Below are positions 17,100 to 24,784 of a DNA stretch of 34,058 bases, in pieces. The notes under the pieces were generated by a model. The model was given only the letters and a program-made list of their open reading frames with translations, was not told the DNA's origin and did no database searches. Positions within the stretch are counted from its first letter, which is position 1. The number at the start of each line of letters is the position of its first letter. The DNA lies in the NCBI GenBank assembly GCA_946480245.1, contig CAMLIZ010000040.1, positions 1 through 34,058 on the forward strand, given 5' to 3'. Source of the DNA: an uncultured Pseudomonadota bacterium (GTDB taxonomy: Bacteria; Pseudomonadota; Gammaproteobacteria; Burkholderiales; Burkholderiaceae). Made by a program: the position numbers and the translations under genes.

Positions 17100-17767
17100 T
17101 CAGCCGCCGCGCGGCCCTAAGCATGGGCCTGGGCATGGGCGCAGCCGCGGTGGCTGCGCAATGGATGAAGCCGCAGCCCGACCCGCAAGCGGCCGCCGGG
17201 CCGGCGCTGGAGACGCTGTTCCCGCGCGCCTTCGGTGACTGGCAGGCCGAGACGGGCGCCGAGGCGTTCGTGCGGCCGGCGCGCGAGCAGGGGCGTACCT
17301 TCGGCATCTACGACCAGGTGCTGGAGCGCACCTATGTCGACGCCGACGGCCGGCGCGTGATGCTGGTGGCCGCGCAAGGCAGCGAGCAGTCGGCCGGCCT
17401 GCAACTGCACCGGCCGGAGGTGTGCTATCCGGGCAACGGGTTTCGCGTGAGCGACCTGCACGCCACGGTGCTGCACCTGCCCGGCCACGAGCTGCCTGGC
17501 ACCCAGTTGCTGGCCAGCCGGCCCGGACGCCCGGAGCCCATCACCTACTGGATGGTGCTGGGCGGGCAGGCCGTGACCGACAGCGTGGCGTTCCGCATGC
17601 GCCAGCTCAAGTTCGGCCTGCGGCGCCGGCTGCTCGACGGCATGCTGGTGCGGCTGTCCTCGATCGAGCCCGACGCACCGCGCGCATATGCACTGCATGC
17701 GCGCTTCGCGCGCGACCTGGCCGCTGCACTGCAACCCGCGCAGCGCGCGCTCGTGCTGGGGCGCTGA
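17096..17767 (+). CDS. epsI: EpsI-family exosortase-associated protein
   Basis: Exported protein of 223 aa, the partner that accompanies exosortase B. The N-terminus MISRRAALSMGLGMGAAAVAA has a twin-arginine-like pair and a hydrophobic core, so it is exported or anchored. The conserved EpsI motif HRPEVCYPGNGF (Cys110) and YWMVLGG near residue 155 are present. ATG 17096 overlaps the exosortase stop (ATGA). Its biochemical role is unknown; the family is found fused to or next to exosortases. It is the last gene of the module, and a terminator-like hairpin starts 24 bp after its stop. Confidence 0.9.
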   Translation: MISRRAALSMGLGMGAAAVAAQWMKPQPDPQAAAGPALETLFPRAFGDWQAETGAEAFVRPAREQGRTFGIYDQVLERTYVDADGRRVMLVAAQGSEQSAGLQLHRPEVCYPGNGFRVSDLHATVLHLPGHELPGTQLLASRPGRPEPITYWMVLGGQAVTDSVAFRMRQLKFGLRRRLLDGMLVRLSSIEPDAPRAYALHARFARDLAAALQPAQRALVLGR

Positions 17768-17783
17768 GCCGAGCCTCGCCGCC

Positions 17784-17829
17784 TACAATCCGCCGCCCGC
17801 GTGCCACGCGCGGGCGGCGTTTCGCTTTT
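17784..17829 (+). terminator. terminator-like hairpin after epsI, possibly the leader of the next gene
   Basis: A perfect 11-bp GC stem (17791-17801 with 17809-17819) around a 7-nt loop is followed by a T-rich run (TTTCGCTTTT), the form of an intrinsic terminator for the exosortase operon. Immediately before it lies TACAAT (17784-17789), a good -10 hexamer without an obvious -35. If that hexamer is used, the hairpin would lie at the 5' end of the message for the BMP-family gene at 17852 and could act as an attenuator or stabiliser. The terminator reading is the simpler one. Confidence 0.6.
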
Positions 17830-17851
17830 CGTGGCCATGTCGAGGACAACC

Positions 17852-18919
17852 ATGTTCAAAAACCTCATCGGCGCACTCGCGCTGGTACTTTGCTGCCCGG
17901 TGATCGCGCAAGCCGCGCAGCCTCTGCAGGTGGGCTTCGTGTACGTCAGCCCCGTGGGGCAGGCGGGCTGGACCTACCAGCACGACCTGGGCCGGCGCGA
18001 AATGGAGCAGGCGCTCGGCGCGCAGGTGAAGACCACGGTGGTCGAAGGCGTGCCCGAAAGCGCCGACGCGGAGCGTGTGCTGCGTGAGCTCGCCCAGCGC
18101 GGGCATCGGTTGATCTTTGCCACCAGCTTCGGCTACCTCGAGCCCACCCTGCGCGTGGCGGCGGATTTCCCCGGCGTGTCCTTCGAGCATGCGGGCGGCT
18201 ACAAGACCGCGCCCAACGTGGGCACCTACAACGCGCGCTGGTACGAGGCGCGCTATCTGGCGGGCCTGTTGGCCGGCCACGCCAGCCGCAGCGGCGTGGC
18301 GGGCTACGTGGCCGGCTTTCCGGTGCCGGAGGTCGTGCAGGGCATCAACGCATTCGCGCTCGGCATGCGGGCCGTCAACCCGAAGGCTGAGGTGCGCGTG
18401 GTATGGCTGAACACCTGGTTCGACCCGGCCAAGGAGCGCGAGGCCGCGCTGGCGCTGGTGGCGCAGGGCGCGGACGTGCTCACGAACCACAGCGCCTCGG
18501 TGGCGGTGCCGCAGGCCGCCGAGGACAAGGGCGTGAAGCTGATCGCCTACCAGAGCGACATGAGGGCCTTCGCGCCGCACGCGCAGCTGGCCGCGGTGAC
18601 GGCGCACTGGGGCGCGTTCTACACGCAGGTGGCGCGCAGCGTGATCGACGGCAGCTGGCACAGCAGCGCCGTCTGGGGCGGCATCAAGGACGGTTTCGTG
18701 CAGTTGGAGGCGTTGGACCCGCAACTGCCCGATGCCGTGCGCAACCAGGTGAGCCGCGCTCGGGCGGGCATCGTCAGCGGGCGCCTGCAGCCCTTTGCCG
18801 GCCGCCTGGTGGACAACACCGGTCGCGTACGCCAGGCGCAGGGCGCGCTGGACGACGCAGCGATCGCGCGCATGGACTGGTTCGTGCAGGGCGTGGTCAC
18901 CGACGCACCCCGGCACTAG
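17852..18919 (+). CDS. orphan BMP-family periplasmic binding protein
   Basis: Product of 355 aa, clearly homologous to the binding protein at 8126-9301 along its whole length: shared or near-identical stretches include VSPVGQAGWTYQHDLGRRE, FATSFGYLEPTLRVAADFP, FEHAGGYKTAPN and VWLNTWFDP. Unlike that protein it has a cleavable signal peptide (ending VIAQA) rather than a lipobox, so it should be soluble. No ATPase or permease genes lie beside it. It may share the upstream importer, serve a different one, or act in sensing. ATG 17852 follows GAGGA by 7 nt; an upstream in-frame start at 17801 would begin inside the hairpin. Its stop overlaps the convergent acetyltransferase stop (CTAG). Confidence 0.9.
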   Translation: MFKNLIGALALVLCCPVIAQAAQPLQVGFVYVSPVGQAGWTYQHDLGRREMEQALGAQVKTTVVEGVPESADAERVLRELAQRGHRLIFATSFGYLEPTLRVAADFPGVSFEHAGGYKTAPNVGTYNARWYEARYLAGLLAGHASRSGVAGYVAGFPVPEVVQGINAFALGMRAVNPKAEVRVVWLNTWFDPAKEREAALALVAQGADVLTNHSASVAVPQAAEDKGVKLIAYQSDMRAFAPHAQLAAVTAHWGAFYTQVARSVIDGSWHSSAVWGGIKDGFVQLEALDPQLPDAVRNQVSRARAGIVSGRLQPFAGRLVDNTGRVRQAQGALDDAAIARMDWFVQGVVTDAPRH

Positions 18920-19512
18920 CCGCCGGCCCAGCCCGCAAGGGGCACGAAACCGGGGTTGCGCAGTGCGGTGAGCACGTGGTCGCGCCAAGCGCCGTTGATG
19001 AACAGGTACTGGCGCGCCAGACCTTCCACCTCGAATCCCAGGCGCGCGAGCGTGGCCGCGCTGCGCCGGTTGTCCGGTTGGTGGTTGGCCTGCACGCGGT
19101 GCAGGTTGACCTGCGGCGCGAACATCTCCGCAATGCCCGCGCGCAGCGCCTCGGTCATCAGGCCCTGGCCTTGCAGTGCGGCGTCGAGCGCATAGCCCAG
19201 CATGGCGTTGTGGAAGGCCCCGCGCGCGATCTGCGAAAAGTGGATGCTGCCGACGATGCGCTGCGGCGCCTCGTGCAGGCTCAGGAAGTAGCGGTAGCCG
19301 CTGCCGGCCTGGAACGCGTCGGCCGCTTGGCGCAGGCGCTCGGCCTGGAACACCTCGGTGAAGAAGCTTTCGCCCACCGGTGGGTCCCAGGGCGCGAAGT
19401 GCGCGCGATTGCGGCATTGGAAGTCGCAAACCTCTGCCGCCTGCCCGCGCTCGGCGGCGCGCAGCAGCAGGCGCTGCGTGGCAATCAGCGGACGGGCGAG
19501 CGGGGCAACCAT
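18916..19512 (-). CDS. GNAT-family N-acetyltransferase (RimJ/RimL-like)
   Basis: Acetyltransferase of 198 aa. The N-terminal PLIATQRLLLRAA is the usual first strand of RimJ/RimL-type GNAT proteins. IVGSIHFSQIARGAF and the acetyl-CoA-binding region LDAALQGQGLMTEALRAGI follow, then VNLHRVQANHQPDNRRSAATLARLGFEVEG, the conserved C-terminal half. RDHVLTALRNP closes the fold. The start at 19512 (MVAPLARP) is preferred to a longer frame reaching 19593, because the family begins near here. Substrate unknown: ribosomal protein N-terminus, antibiotic or small amine are possible. Divergent from csbD. Confidence 0.88.
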   Translation of the reverse strand: MVAPLARPLIATQRLLLRAAERGQAAEVCDFQCRNRAHFAPWDPPVGESFFTEVFQAERLRQAADAFQAGSGYRYFLSLHEAPQRIVGSIHFSQIARGAFHNAMLGYALDAALQGQGLMTEALRAGIAEMFAPQVNLHRVQANHQPDNRRSAATLARLGFEVEGLARQYLFINGAWRDHVLTALRNPGFVPLAGWAGG

Positions 19513-19592
19513 GGCTGCGGCAGTGTAGGGCGGGTACGCCCCTTGCATCGCTGTAGTCGTGCCGATGGGGCACGCAGTTCGAAGGAAGTGCA

Positions 19593-19793
19593 ATGAACCG
19601 CGATCAAGTCAAGGGAGAAGCGAAGAAGATCGAGGGCGAAATGAACGACGCCGGCGGCGACATGGCCGATGACACCTCGACCCAGATCAAGGGCAAGGTG
19701 CAAAAGGGCATGGGCGAAATCCAGAAGGGATACGGCGACATGAAGGAGCGCATCCGCCAGGATCGCGAGGACACCCAGCCGCGCGACAAGTAG
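19593..19793 (+). CDS. CsbD-family stress protein
   Basis: Small hydrophilic protein of 66 aa, nearly all charged and polar residues, with the CsbD signature beginning MNRDQVKGEAKKIEGEM and a second GKVQKGMGEIQKGYGDMKE repeat-like helix. Members are general-stress proteins of unknown mechanism, often very abundant in stressed or stationary cells. AAGGAA lies just before the ATG. It is monocistronic: the gene to the left is divergent, and the dioxygenase to the right is convergent, 5 bp away. Confidence 0.93.
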   Translation: MNRDQVKGEAKKIEGEMNDAGGDMADDTSTQIKGKVQKGMGEIQKGYGDMKERIRQDREDTQPRDK

Positions 19794-19798
19794 CGCGT

Positions 19799-20647
19799 TC
19801 AGGGCTGCTGCAGCGCTTGCGACAGCGCTGCAGCGCCTTCGCCGAAGGCGTAGGCGTCCATGCCCAGCGCGCCGAAGGTCACGCTGTCGTGCAGTCGCTG
19901 CGGCGGCACTGCGCGGCCGCCGGCGCCGGCGGCCACATACCAGGGCAGCAGGTGCTCGTCGCTCGGGTGCATGTCGGCGGCGTGCGGCGCCTGCGCACGG
20001 TACGCGAACAGCGCGGCCCAGTCCTGCTGCGCGCTGTGCGCGTGCATCCAGCGGCGGAAGGCGGCGCTTTCGGCGATTTCCGGCGCCTCGGCCTCAGGCC
20101 GGCCGTGCACGCCACCGAACAGGCGACGCAGGTTGTGCGTGATGCTGCCGCTGCCCAGCACCAGCACACCGGTTTGGAGCAGCGGCGCCAGTGCCTCGCC
20201 GAGGGCGAATTGGTGCGCCGGTGACTGCGTGGGCACGAAGGCCAGCGGTACCACCGGCACGTCGGCCTGCGGGTACACGTAGCGCAGCGCGGTCCAGATG
20301 CCGTGGTCCAGCCCGCCGGCCTCGCTGAGGTGAGCGTCGATGCCCGCTTCGGTCAGCCGCTGCAGGGCCTGACGCGCCACCGCCGGTGCGCCGGGCGCGT
20401 CGTAGCGCAACTCGTACAGCGGTGCCGGGAAGCCGCCGAAATCGTGCACCGCTTCATGCCGTGCCGCGGCCAATAGCAGGGGCGCTCGCGCCAGCGAGTG
20501 CGCCGATATCGCGAGGATCGCGCGCGGCCTGCCGAACGTGGCGTCGATGGCCGGCCCCAGCCGCGCCAGGAAGGCACCGGCAGCGCCCGGCTCCAACGCG
20601 ATCATCGGCGAGCCGTGCGACACGAACAGCGAAGGCAGCGGGTTCAT
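19799..20647 (-). CDS. extradiol ring-cleavage dioxygenase, DODA/YgiD family
   Basis: Class III (LigB-like) dioxygenase of 282 aa. Expected metal and catalytic positions are all present: SHGSP near residue 11, SAH near 49, SGSITHNL near 166-171, and HPSDEHLLPW near 225. DHGIWTALR, typical of the 4,5-DOPA-dioxygenase-like group, is also there. The family member YgiD of E. coli cleaves DOPA in vitro, but natural substrates are mostly unknown, so a substrate should not be assumed here. The second motif reads SAHSLAR instead of the common SAHWE. It has its own 73-bp upstream gap after the Nramp-like gene on the same strand. Confidence 0.9.
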   Translation of the reverse strand: MNPLPSLFVSHGSPMIALEPGAAGAFLARLGPAIDATFGRPRAILAISAHSLARAPLLLAAARHEAVHDFGGFPAPLYELRYDAPGAPAVARQALQRLTEAGIDAHLSEAGGLDHGIWTALRYVYPQADVPVVPLAFVPTQSPAHQFALGEALAPLLQTGVLVLGSGSITHNLRRLFGGVHGRPEAEAPEIAESAAFRRWMHAHSAQQDWAALFAYRAQAPHAADMHPSDEHLLPWYVAAGAGGRAVPPQRLHDSVTFGALGMDAYAFGEGAAALSQALQQP

Positions 20648-20720
20648 GTGGCCATTGCAGCATGTGCCGCACCCGCCATCGTTGCACCGCTTTGCACGCG
20701 GCGTTGAAGCGCGTTGCGCG

Positions 20721-21983
20721 CTACAGCGTCACCAGCATCCCGACCACGGCAGCCCCCATCGCCGCCGTGGCGATCCAGCCCAGCCAGCGGTGGCGCCGGG
20801 TGAGCGTGTAGTCGCCGAGCAGGCGCTGGTCGCTGCCCATGCGCATCATCACCGCCATGATCGGCACCGCCACCACGCCGTTGACGATGGCGCTCCAGAC
20901 CAGCGCCTTGATCGGGTCGACCGGCGTGAAATCGATCAGCGTGCCCACCGCGGTGGCGGCCACCAGCACCGCGTAGAAGCCCTTGGCTTCGCTCATCGTG
21001 TGGTCCATGCCCGAGCGCCACTGGAACACGTCGGCCACGGCATAAGCGGCCGAGCCGGCCAGCACCGGCACCGCCAGCATGCCGGTGCCGACGATGCCGA
21101 GGGCGAACAGCATGAACGCGAAGTTGCCGGCGATCGGGCGCAGCGCCTCGGCTGCCTGACGGCTGGTCTGGATGTCGGTGATGCCGTGCTGGTGCAGCGT
21201 GAGCGCGGTGGCGAGCATCACGCACAGCGCGATCAGGTTCGAGAACACCATGCCGATCACCGTGTCTGCCTTGATGCGGTACAGGTGCTCGCGCACGAAG
21301 CGCGGATGGGTGGTGATGTCGTCGGGGTCGGGCGTGCGCTGGCGCTGCTCGGCCTCCTGCGCGGCCTGCCAGAAAAACAGGTACGGGCTGATGGTGGTGC
21401 CGAGCACGGCCACCAGCATCTGCCAGTAGTCGGCACCGGGCTGCAGCATCGGCACCACCATGTCGTGCAACAGCGGGCGCCACTCCACGCGCAGTGACAG
21501 CACCACGCCCACATAGGCCAGCAGCGAAAGTGTGAGCCACTTCAGCACGCGCACCATCGCCTCGTAGCTGAGCAGCACGGGCAGCGCCGCGCACAGTGCG
21601 CCGAACACCAGCGCGTGACCGTGCTCCGGCCCGCCCACCACCAGTTGCAGCCCCTCGCCCATGGCGGCGATGTCGGCCGCGATGTTCAGGGTGTTGGCCA
21701 GCACCAGCAGCAGCACCAGGCCGATGGCCACCGGCCGCGGCATCACCCGGCACACGTTGGCGGCCAGGCCGCGCCCGGTGATCCAGCCGATGCGGGCACT
21801 GACCATCTGGATGCCCACCATCAGCGGGGTGGTGAAGGCCAGCGCGCCCAGCAGACCGGTGCCGAATTGCGCTCCGGCCTGCGAGTAGGTGGCCAGGCCG
21901 CTCGGGTCGTCGTCCGCCGCGCCGGTGATCAGGCCGGGCCCGAGCATCTGGGCCAGTTTGCGGCCGTGGCGAAATACCTGCAT
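20721..21983 (-). CDS. Nramp-related divalent-metal transporter with atypical metal-site motifs
   Basis: Inner-membrane transporter of 420 aa with about eleven hydrophobic segments and the Nramp (SLC11) fold signature. The first helix has ADDDPSGLATYSQAG (residues 23-37) where classical MntH proteins have DPGN, so the aspartate is kept but Gly-Asn is replaced by Ser-Gly. The sixth helix reads TTISPYLFFWQ (Ser199-Pro-Tyr201) where classical members have the metal-binding MPH. These changes at both half-helices mean that manganese or iron should not be assumed as substrate; Nramp-related magnesium transporters also deviate there. It begins MQVFRHGRKLAQMLGPGLI at 21983, divergent from a small membrane protein gene. 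Confidence 0.88.
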   Translation of the reverse strand: MQVFRHGRKLAQMLGPGLITGAADDDPSGLATYSQAGAQFGTGLLGALAFTTPLMVGIQMVSARIGWITGRGLAANVCRVMPRPVAIGLVLLLVLANTLNIAADIAAMGEGLQLVVGGPEHGHALVFGALCAALPVLLSYEAMVRVLKWLTLSLLAYVGVVLSLRVEWRPLLHDMVVPMLQPGADYWQMLVAVLGTTISPYLFFWQAAQEAEQRQRTPDPDDITTHPRFVREHLYRIKADTVIGMVFSNLIALCVMLATALTLHQHGITDIQTSRQAAEALRPIAGNFAFMLFALGIVGTGMLAVPVLAGSAAYAVADVFQWRSGMDHTMSEAKGFYAVLVAATAVGTLIDFTPVDPIKALVWSAIVNGVVAVPIMAVMMRMGSDQRLLGDYTLTRRHRWLGWIATAAMGAAVVGMLVTL

Positions 21984-22077
21984 CGGGGCTCCAGGGGCGG
22001 GTCAAAAAGTGCGGTGGCGCGGATTGTGCCCGCGCGGCGTTGCGCCTGGAGGCGCGCGCGTGATCACAATAGGCGCA

Positions 22078-22362
22078 ATGGTCGAGAAGCTGTTTGCCGC
22101 GTTGGGGCTCATCGCCTGCCTGGGCGCGCTGCTGCGCATGGGGCTGCGGCCGCACGCGCGCGCACGTTTCGATGCTGCGCTGCGGGCCGCGTGGCAGCGC
22201 TGCCGCGCGCTGGCGCAACGCATCACGCGCCGGCGCCCGGCACCGCGGCCCCACGACGCCGCGCGCCTGGCCGAGGAGGCGATCCGCCGGGCGCGCGAGG
22301 GCCACTGGGAGGGCAACGTGTTCCGCTCGCGCTCGTTCCGCCGTCGCAAGAAGCCGCACTGA
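22078..22362 (+). CDS. small membrane protein of unknown function
   Basis: Product of 94 aa. One hydrophobic segment at the N-terminus (KLFAALGLIACLGALLRMGL) is followed by a strongly basic cytoplasmic-type tail ending HWEGNVFRSRSFRRRKKPH. The tail contains a short helix AARLAEEAIRRAREG. I do not know a function. ATG 22078 is preceded 7 nt upstream by CACAAT (22065-22070), which resembles a -10 box; if used, the message would be leaderless or nearly so, in keeping with the lack of a ribosome site. A longer frame upstream overlaps the divergent Nramp-like gene and is not credible. Confidence 0.7.
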   Translation: MVEKLFAALGLIACLGALLRMGLRPHARARFDAALRAAWQRCRALAQRITRRRPAPRPHDAARLAEEAIRRAREGHWEGNVFRSRSFRRRKKPH

Positions 22363-22383
22363 GCGGCGCCGGGGCAAGGCGCT

Positions 22384-23049
22384 TCAGCGCCCGCGTTCGA
22401 CCAGGTCGATGCGCCGCTGCAGCCGCTGCGCGCTGTCGGCCTGGCCCGCCTGGGTTGCCCGCAGCGCCTGCAGCCTGAGCCACGCCAGCAGCGGCCGGCG
22501 CCAGCCTTGCGCCGACGCGGTGTCGGCAGCCAGGGCCATCGCGTCGGGGCTGGCCTGACCGGCCTGGAACAGCACGCCGATCGCGATCAGCCGGCTGAGC
22601 GGATCCTCGATCGCCTGCAGCGTGGATGGTGGCACGGCGCCGCCCGGCAGCGCTTGCGCGGCGGCACGCTGCGCCGGCGGCAGCAACTCGATCTGCGCGG
22701 GCGCGAGCGGCTGACCCGCTAGGTAGGCCGCGTAGGCTTGCTCCGCCGCATCGGCGTCGGCGCGCAGCGGCTCGAAGCCCTGGCAGGGCCCGAACTCCAG
22801 GCTGGCCACGCGGGCCGCGCAGCGCATCAGCTCGGCCCGCGCCATCAGGGGCAGCTGGCCGGTGCTGGCGATCTCGGCACGAGCACGCTCGAAGGCACGG
22901 GCCTCGGCGCGGTCGTCGCCTTGCAGGTGCGCCTGCACCGCGTCGTCGACTGCCGACTTGGCGCTGGCCTGCCAATCGGGCACCGGCGGCCCGCTGGCGC
23001 AGCCGGCCAGCAGCGCCAGCACCAGGCAGGCGAAGGGAGAGCGCTTCAT
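22384..23049 (-). CDS. lipoprotein of the MlaE/MlaD operon, function unknown
   Basis: Product of 221 aa with signal peptide MKRSPFACLVLALLAGC and lipobox LAG-Cys17, thus anchored in a membrane from the periplasmic side. The mature part is Ala/Gln/Arg-rich, mostly helical, with repeated short helices (for example AEARAFERARAEIAS and AEQAYAAYLAGQPL), somewhat TPR-like. It does not show clear similarity to the usual PqiC-type ABC auxiliary lipoprotein. The ATG at 23049 overlaps the mlaD stop (ATGA), so it is translated with MlaD and probably works with it. A short stem, GGCGC-TTCA-GCGCC (22378-22391), covers its stop codon. Confidence 0.8.
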   Translation of the reverse strand: MKRSPFACLVLALLAGCASGPPVPDWQASAKSAVDDAVQAHLQGDDRAEARAFERARAEIASTGQLPLMARAELMRCAARVASLEFGPCQGFEPLRADADAAEQAYAAYLAGQPLAPAQIELLPPAQRAAAQALPGGAVPPSTLQAIEDPLSRLIAIGVLFQAGQASPDAMALAADTASAQGWRRPLLAWLRLQALRATQAGQADSAQRLQRRIDLVERGR

Positions 23050-24017
23050 TTCAGCTTCAGCTCCTCGTCGCTCTTGAACGGCCACTTGCGGTTCACCTCG
23101 CCGACCAGGTGTTCCACTTTCCGCACGGTGGCGTCCACCTCGCTGCGCAGCGCGCCCAGGTCGGTGGTGGCCTCGCGGGCGTTGGCGGCCACGCCCTGCG
23201 CTTCGGCGAGCACCCCGTCCACCTTCTTCAGCGTGTTGCGCGTATCGGCCAGCAGCGCGTTGAGCTGGGCCACCGTGGCGCGGCCCTCGTGCACGAGACC
23301 ATCGGGGCCCAGCACCTGTTGGTCGGCGTGCGCCACCAGGCCGTCCAGCCGCGACAGCAGCTGGTTGGTGCGGTTGAGCGCGGTGGCCAGCTGCTGCGCG
23401 TCGGCATCGTTGCCGAGCAGCACGCCCATGGCGCCGCGCGGGCCCTTCAGGCGCTCGGTGAGCGCATGCACGTTGTTCAGGCTGCCGGCCAGCGCCGAAT
23501 CGCCGGCGGTGAGCTGCGTGAGGTTCTGCATCACTTCGCGTGCCGAGGCCACCAGGCGCGGCAACTCGGCACCGGCGTCGCCGATCAGCACCTTGCGCTC
23601 GGCGCCATCGGGCAGCGGTGGGTCGGTCAGCACGCCGCTGTAGGCGTGCAGGCTGGCGCCGCCGACGAGGTTGCGCACCAGCGTGAACACGCTGCTGTTG
23701 CGCAGCCAGTGCGCGTCCTTGCGCGGCACGTCGACCAGGATGCGCGCGTTGCCGTCGGGCGCCAGCTCGATGCGGCGCACGCGGCCGATCGGAAAGCCGG
23801 AGAAGGTGAGGTCCATGCCGACGCGCACGCCTTCGGAATCGTCGGCCACCAGCACCAGGCGCTGCGTGGCCTCGAAGGCGCCGCGCGCATACATCAGGTA
23901 CAGCGTGGTGCCGGTCACCAGCAACACGAACAGCGCCAGCAGCAGCGTGGCCTTCAGCTCCAGCGCGGGAGGTGCGGCCGCACGACCGGAGGGCGGCGAG
24001 AGGTCTTGTTCTTCCAT
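23046..24017 (-). CDS. mlaD: MlaD-family MCE-domain lipid-transport protein
   Basis: Protein of 323 aa: a cytoplasmic N-terminus, one membrane segment (LKATLLLALFVLLVTGTTLYLMY, residues ~22-44), then an MCE domain (residues ~50-135) with VLVADDSEGVRVGMDLTFSGFPIGRV, and a long helical, coiled-coil-like C-terminus to the end. It is longer than E. coli MlaD (about 183 aa) and closer to betaproteobacterial and PqiB/YrbD-like relatives. MCE proteins form hexameric rings that carry phospholipids between membranes. It lies 2 bp after the permease gene and overlaps the lipoprotein gene. Confidence 0.92.
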   Translation of the reverse strand: MEEQDLSPPSGRAAAPPALELKATLLLALFVLLVTGTTLYLMYARGAFEATQRLVLVADDSEGVRVGMDLTFSGFPIGRVRRIELAPDGNARILVDVPRKDAHWLRNSSVFTLVRNLVGGASLHAYSGVLTDPPLPDGAERKVLIGDAGAELPRLVASAREVMQNLTQLTAGDSALAGSLNNVHALTERLKGPRGAMGVLLGNDADAQQLATALNRTNQLLSRLDGLVAHADQQVLGPDGLVHEGRATVAQLNALLADTRNTLKKVDGVLAEAQGVAANAREATTDLGALRSEVDATVRKVEHLVGEVNRKWPFKSDEELKLK

Positions 24018-24019
24018 CG

Positions 24020-24784
24020 TCAGTAGTAGTTGCCGACCAGCGACGCGGCCTCGATCAGCAGGATCACGAGGAACATGCGAACCAGGCCGCGCATCTCTGC
24101 GCTGGTGCGCGTGGGCGTGTCCTGCGGCTGGGCCAGCACCGACGCCACCGGCACCAGCGCCACCGCCAGGCTGAACAGCAGGATCTTGAGACCGAAGATC
24201 ATGGCCACGCCGGGCGCGAACACGTGCCCGACGGTGCGGGTGTAGGCCCCGAAGCCGGAGGTGGAACTGCCGTATACGGAGAGGTAGGCCAGCAGCAGCG
24301 TCACCACGCAGCTCACCGCGGCCAGCATCAATGCGCAGAACACGCTGGCCGTGACGCGCGGCAGTACCTCGCGGCGCAGCCCGTCGGGCCCGCTGCCCAG
24401 CCCAGCCGCCACCTCGGCGGCATACGGGATCGCGCAGCGCAGGGCCGCGAACAGCGCGGCCGTGAGCGGTATCAGCTCCAGCACGAGCACGCGCACCACC
24501 ATCTCCAGCGCGTACTGCGACAGCCCATAGCTGGAGGCGGTGACCAGCACGATGCGGATCAGCACCAGGCTGATCAGCGTGCTCATCACGCTGAACCACA
24601 GCAGCGCAGGCGCCGTGGCCACGTACAGGTGATGCACCAGCACGCGGCGCGCAGCCGCGTTGTAGCTGGAGGGCGACAAGGCCAGCGCGAGCAGCAGCGC
24701 ACTCAGGTGCACCAGCCGCCACCAGCCCAGCAGCCAGCGGCCTGCCGACTGCGTGACCGGGTTCGGAGGCGCGGCGGACGTCAT
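24020..24784 (-). CDS. mlaE: MlaE-family ABC permease
   Basis: Inner-membrane permease of 254 aa, expected length, with five or so hydrophobic segments and the MlaE region VLVLELIPLTAALFAALRCA, where the conserved Glu of the family sits. SYGLSQYALEMVVRV and a C-terminal FGLKILLFSLAVALVPVA are also family-like. Such permeases form the core of phospholipid/MCE transporters with an MlaF ATPase and MlaD. ATG 24784 overlaps the stop of the LysE gene (ATGA), placing it second in the operon. No ATPase gene is beside it or anywhere in the window except the unrelated purine importer ATPase. Confidence 0.9.
   Translation of the reverse strand: MTSAAPPNPVTQSAGRWLLGWWRLVHLSALLLALALSPSSYNAAARRVLVHHLYVATAPALLWFSVMSTLISLVLIRIVLVTASSYGLSQYALEMVVRVLVLELIPLTAALFAALRCAIPYAAEVAAGLGSGPDGLRREVLPRVTASVFCALMLAAVSCVVTLLLAYLSVYGSSTSGFGAYTRTVGHVFAPGVAMIFGLKILLFSLAVALVPVASVLAQPQDTPTRTSAEMRGLVRMFLVILLIEAASLVGNYY

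Noticed and set aside
15569..17767. A single 732-codon rightward frame apparently fusing unknown sequence to EpsI.
   Set aside because: Its first ~509 codons run out of frame through epsD and xrtB. EpsI proper starts at the ATGA overlap at 17096 with a signal-like N-terminus.
17784..17829. A riboswitch or ncRNA in the leader of the orphan binding-protein gene.
   Set aside because: Only one simple GC stem plus a T-run is visible, which an intrinsic terminator explains.
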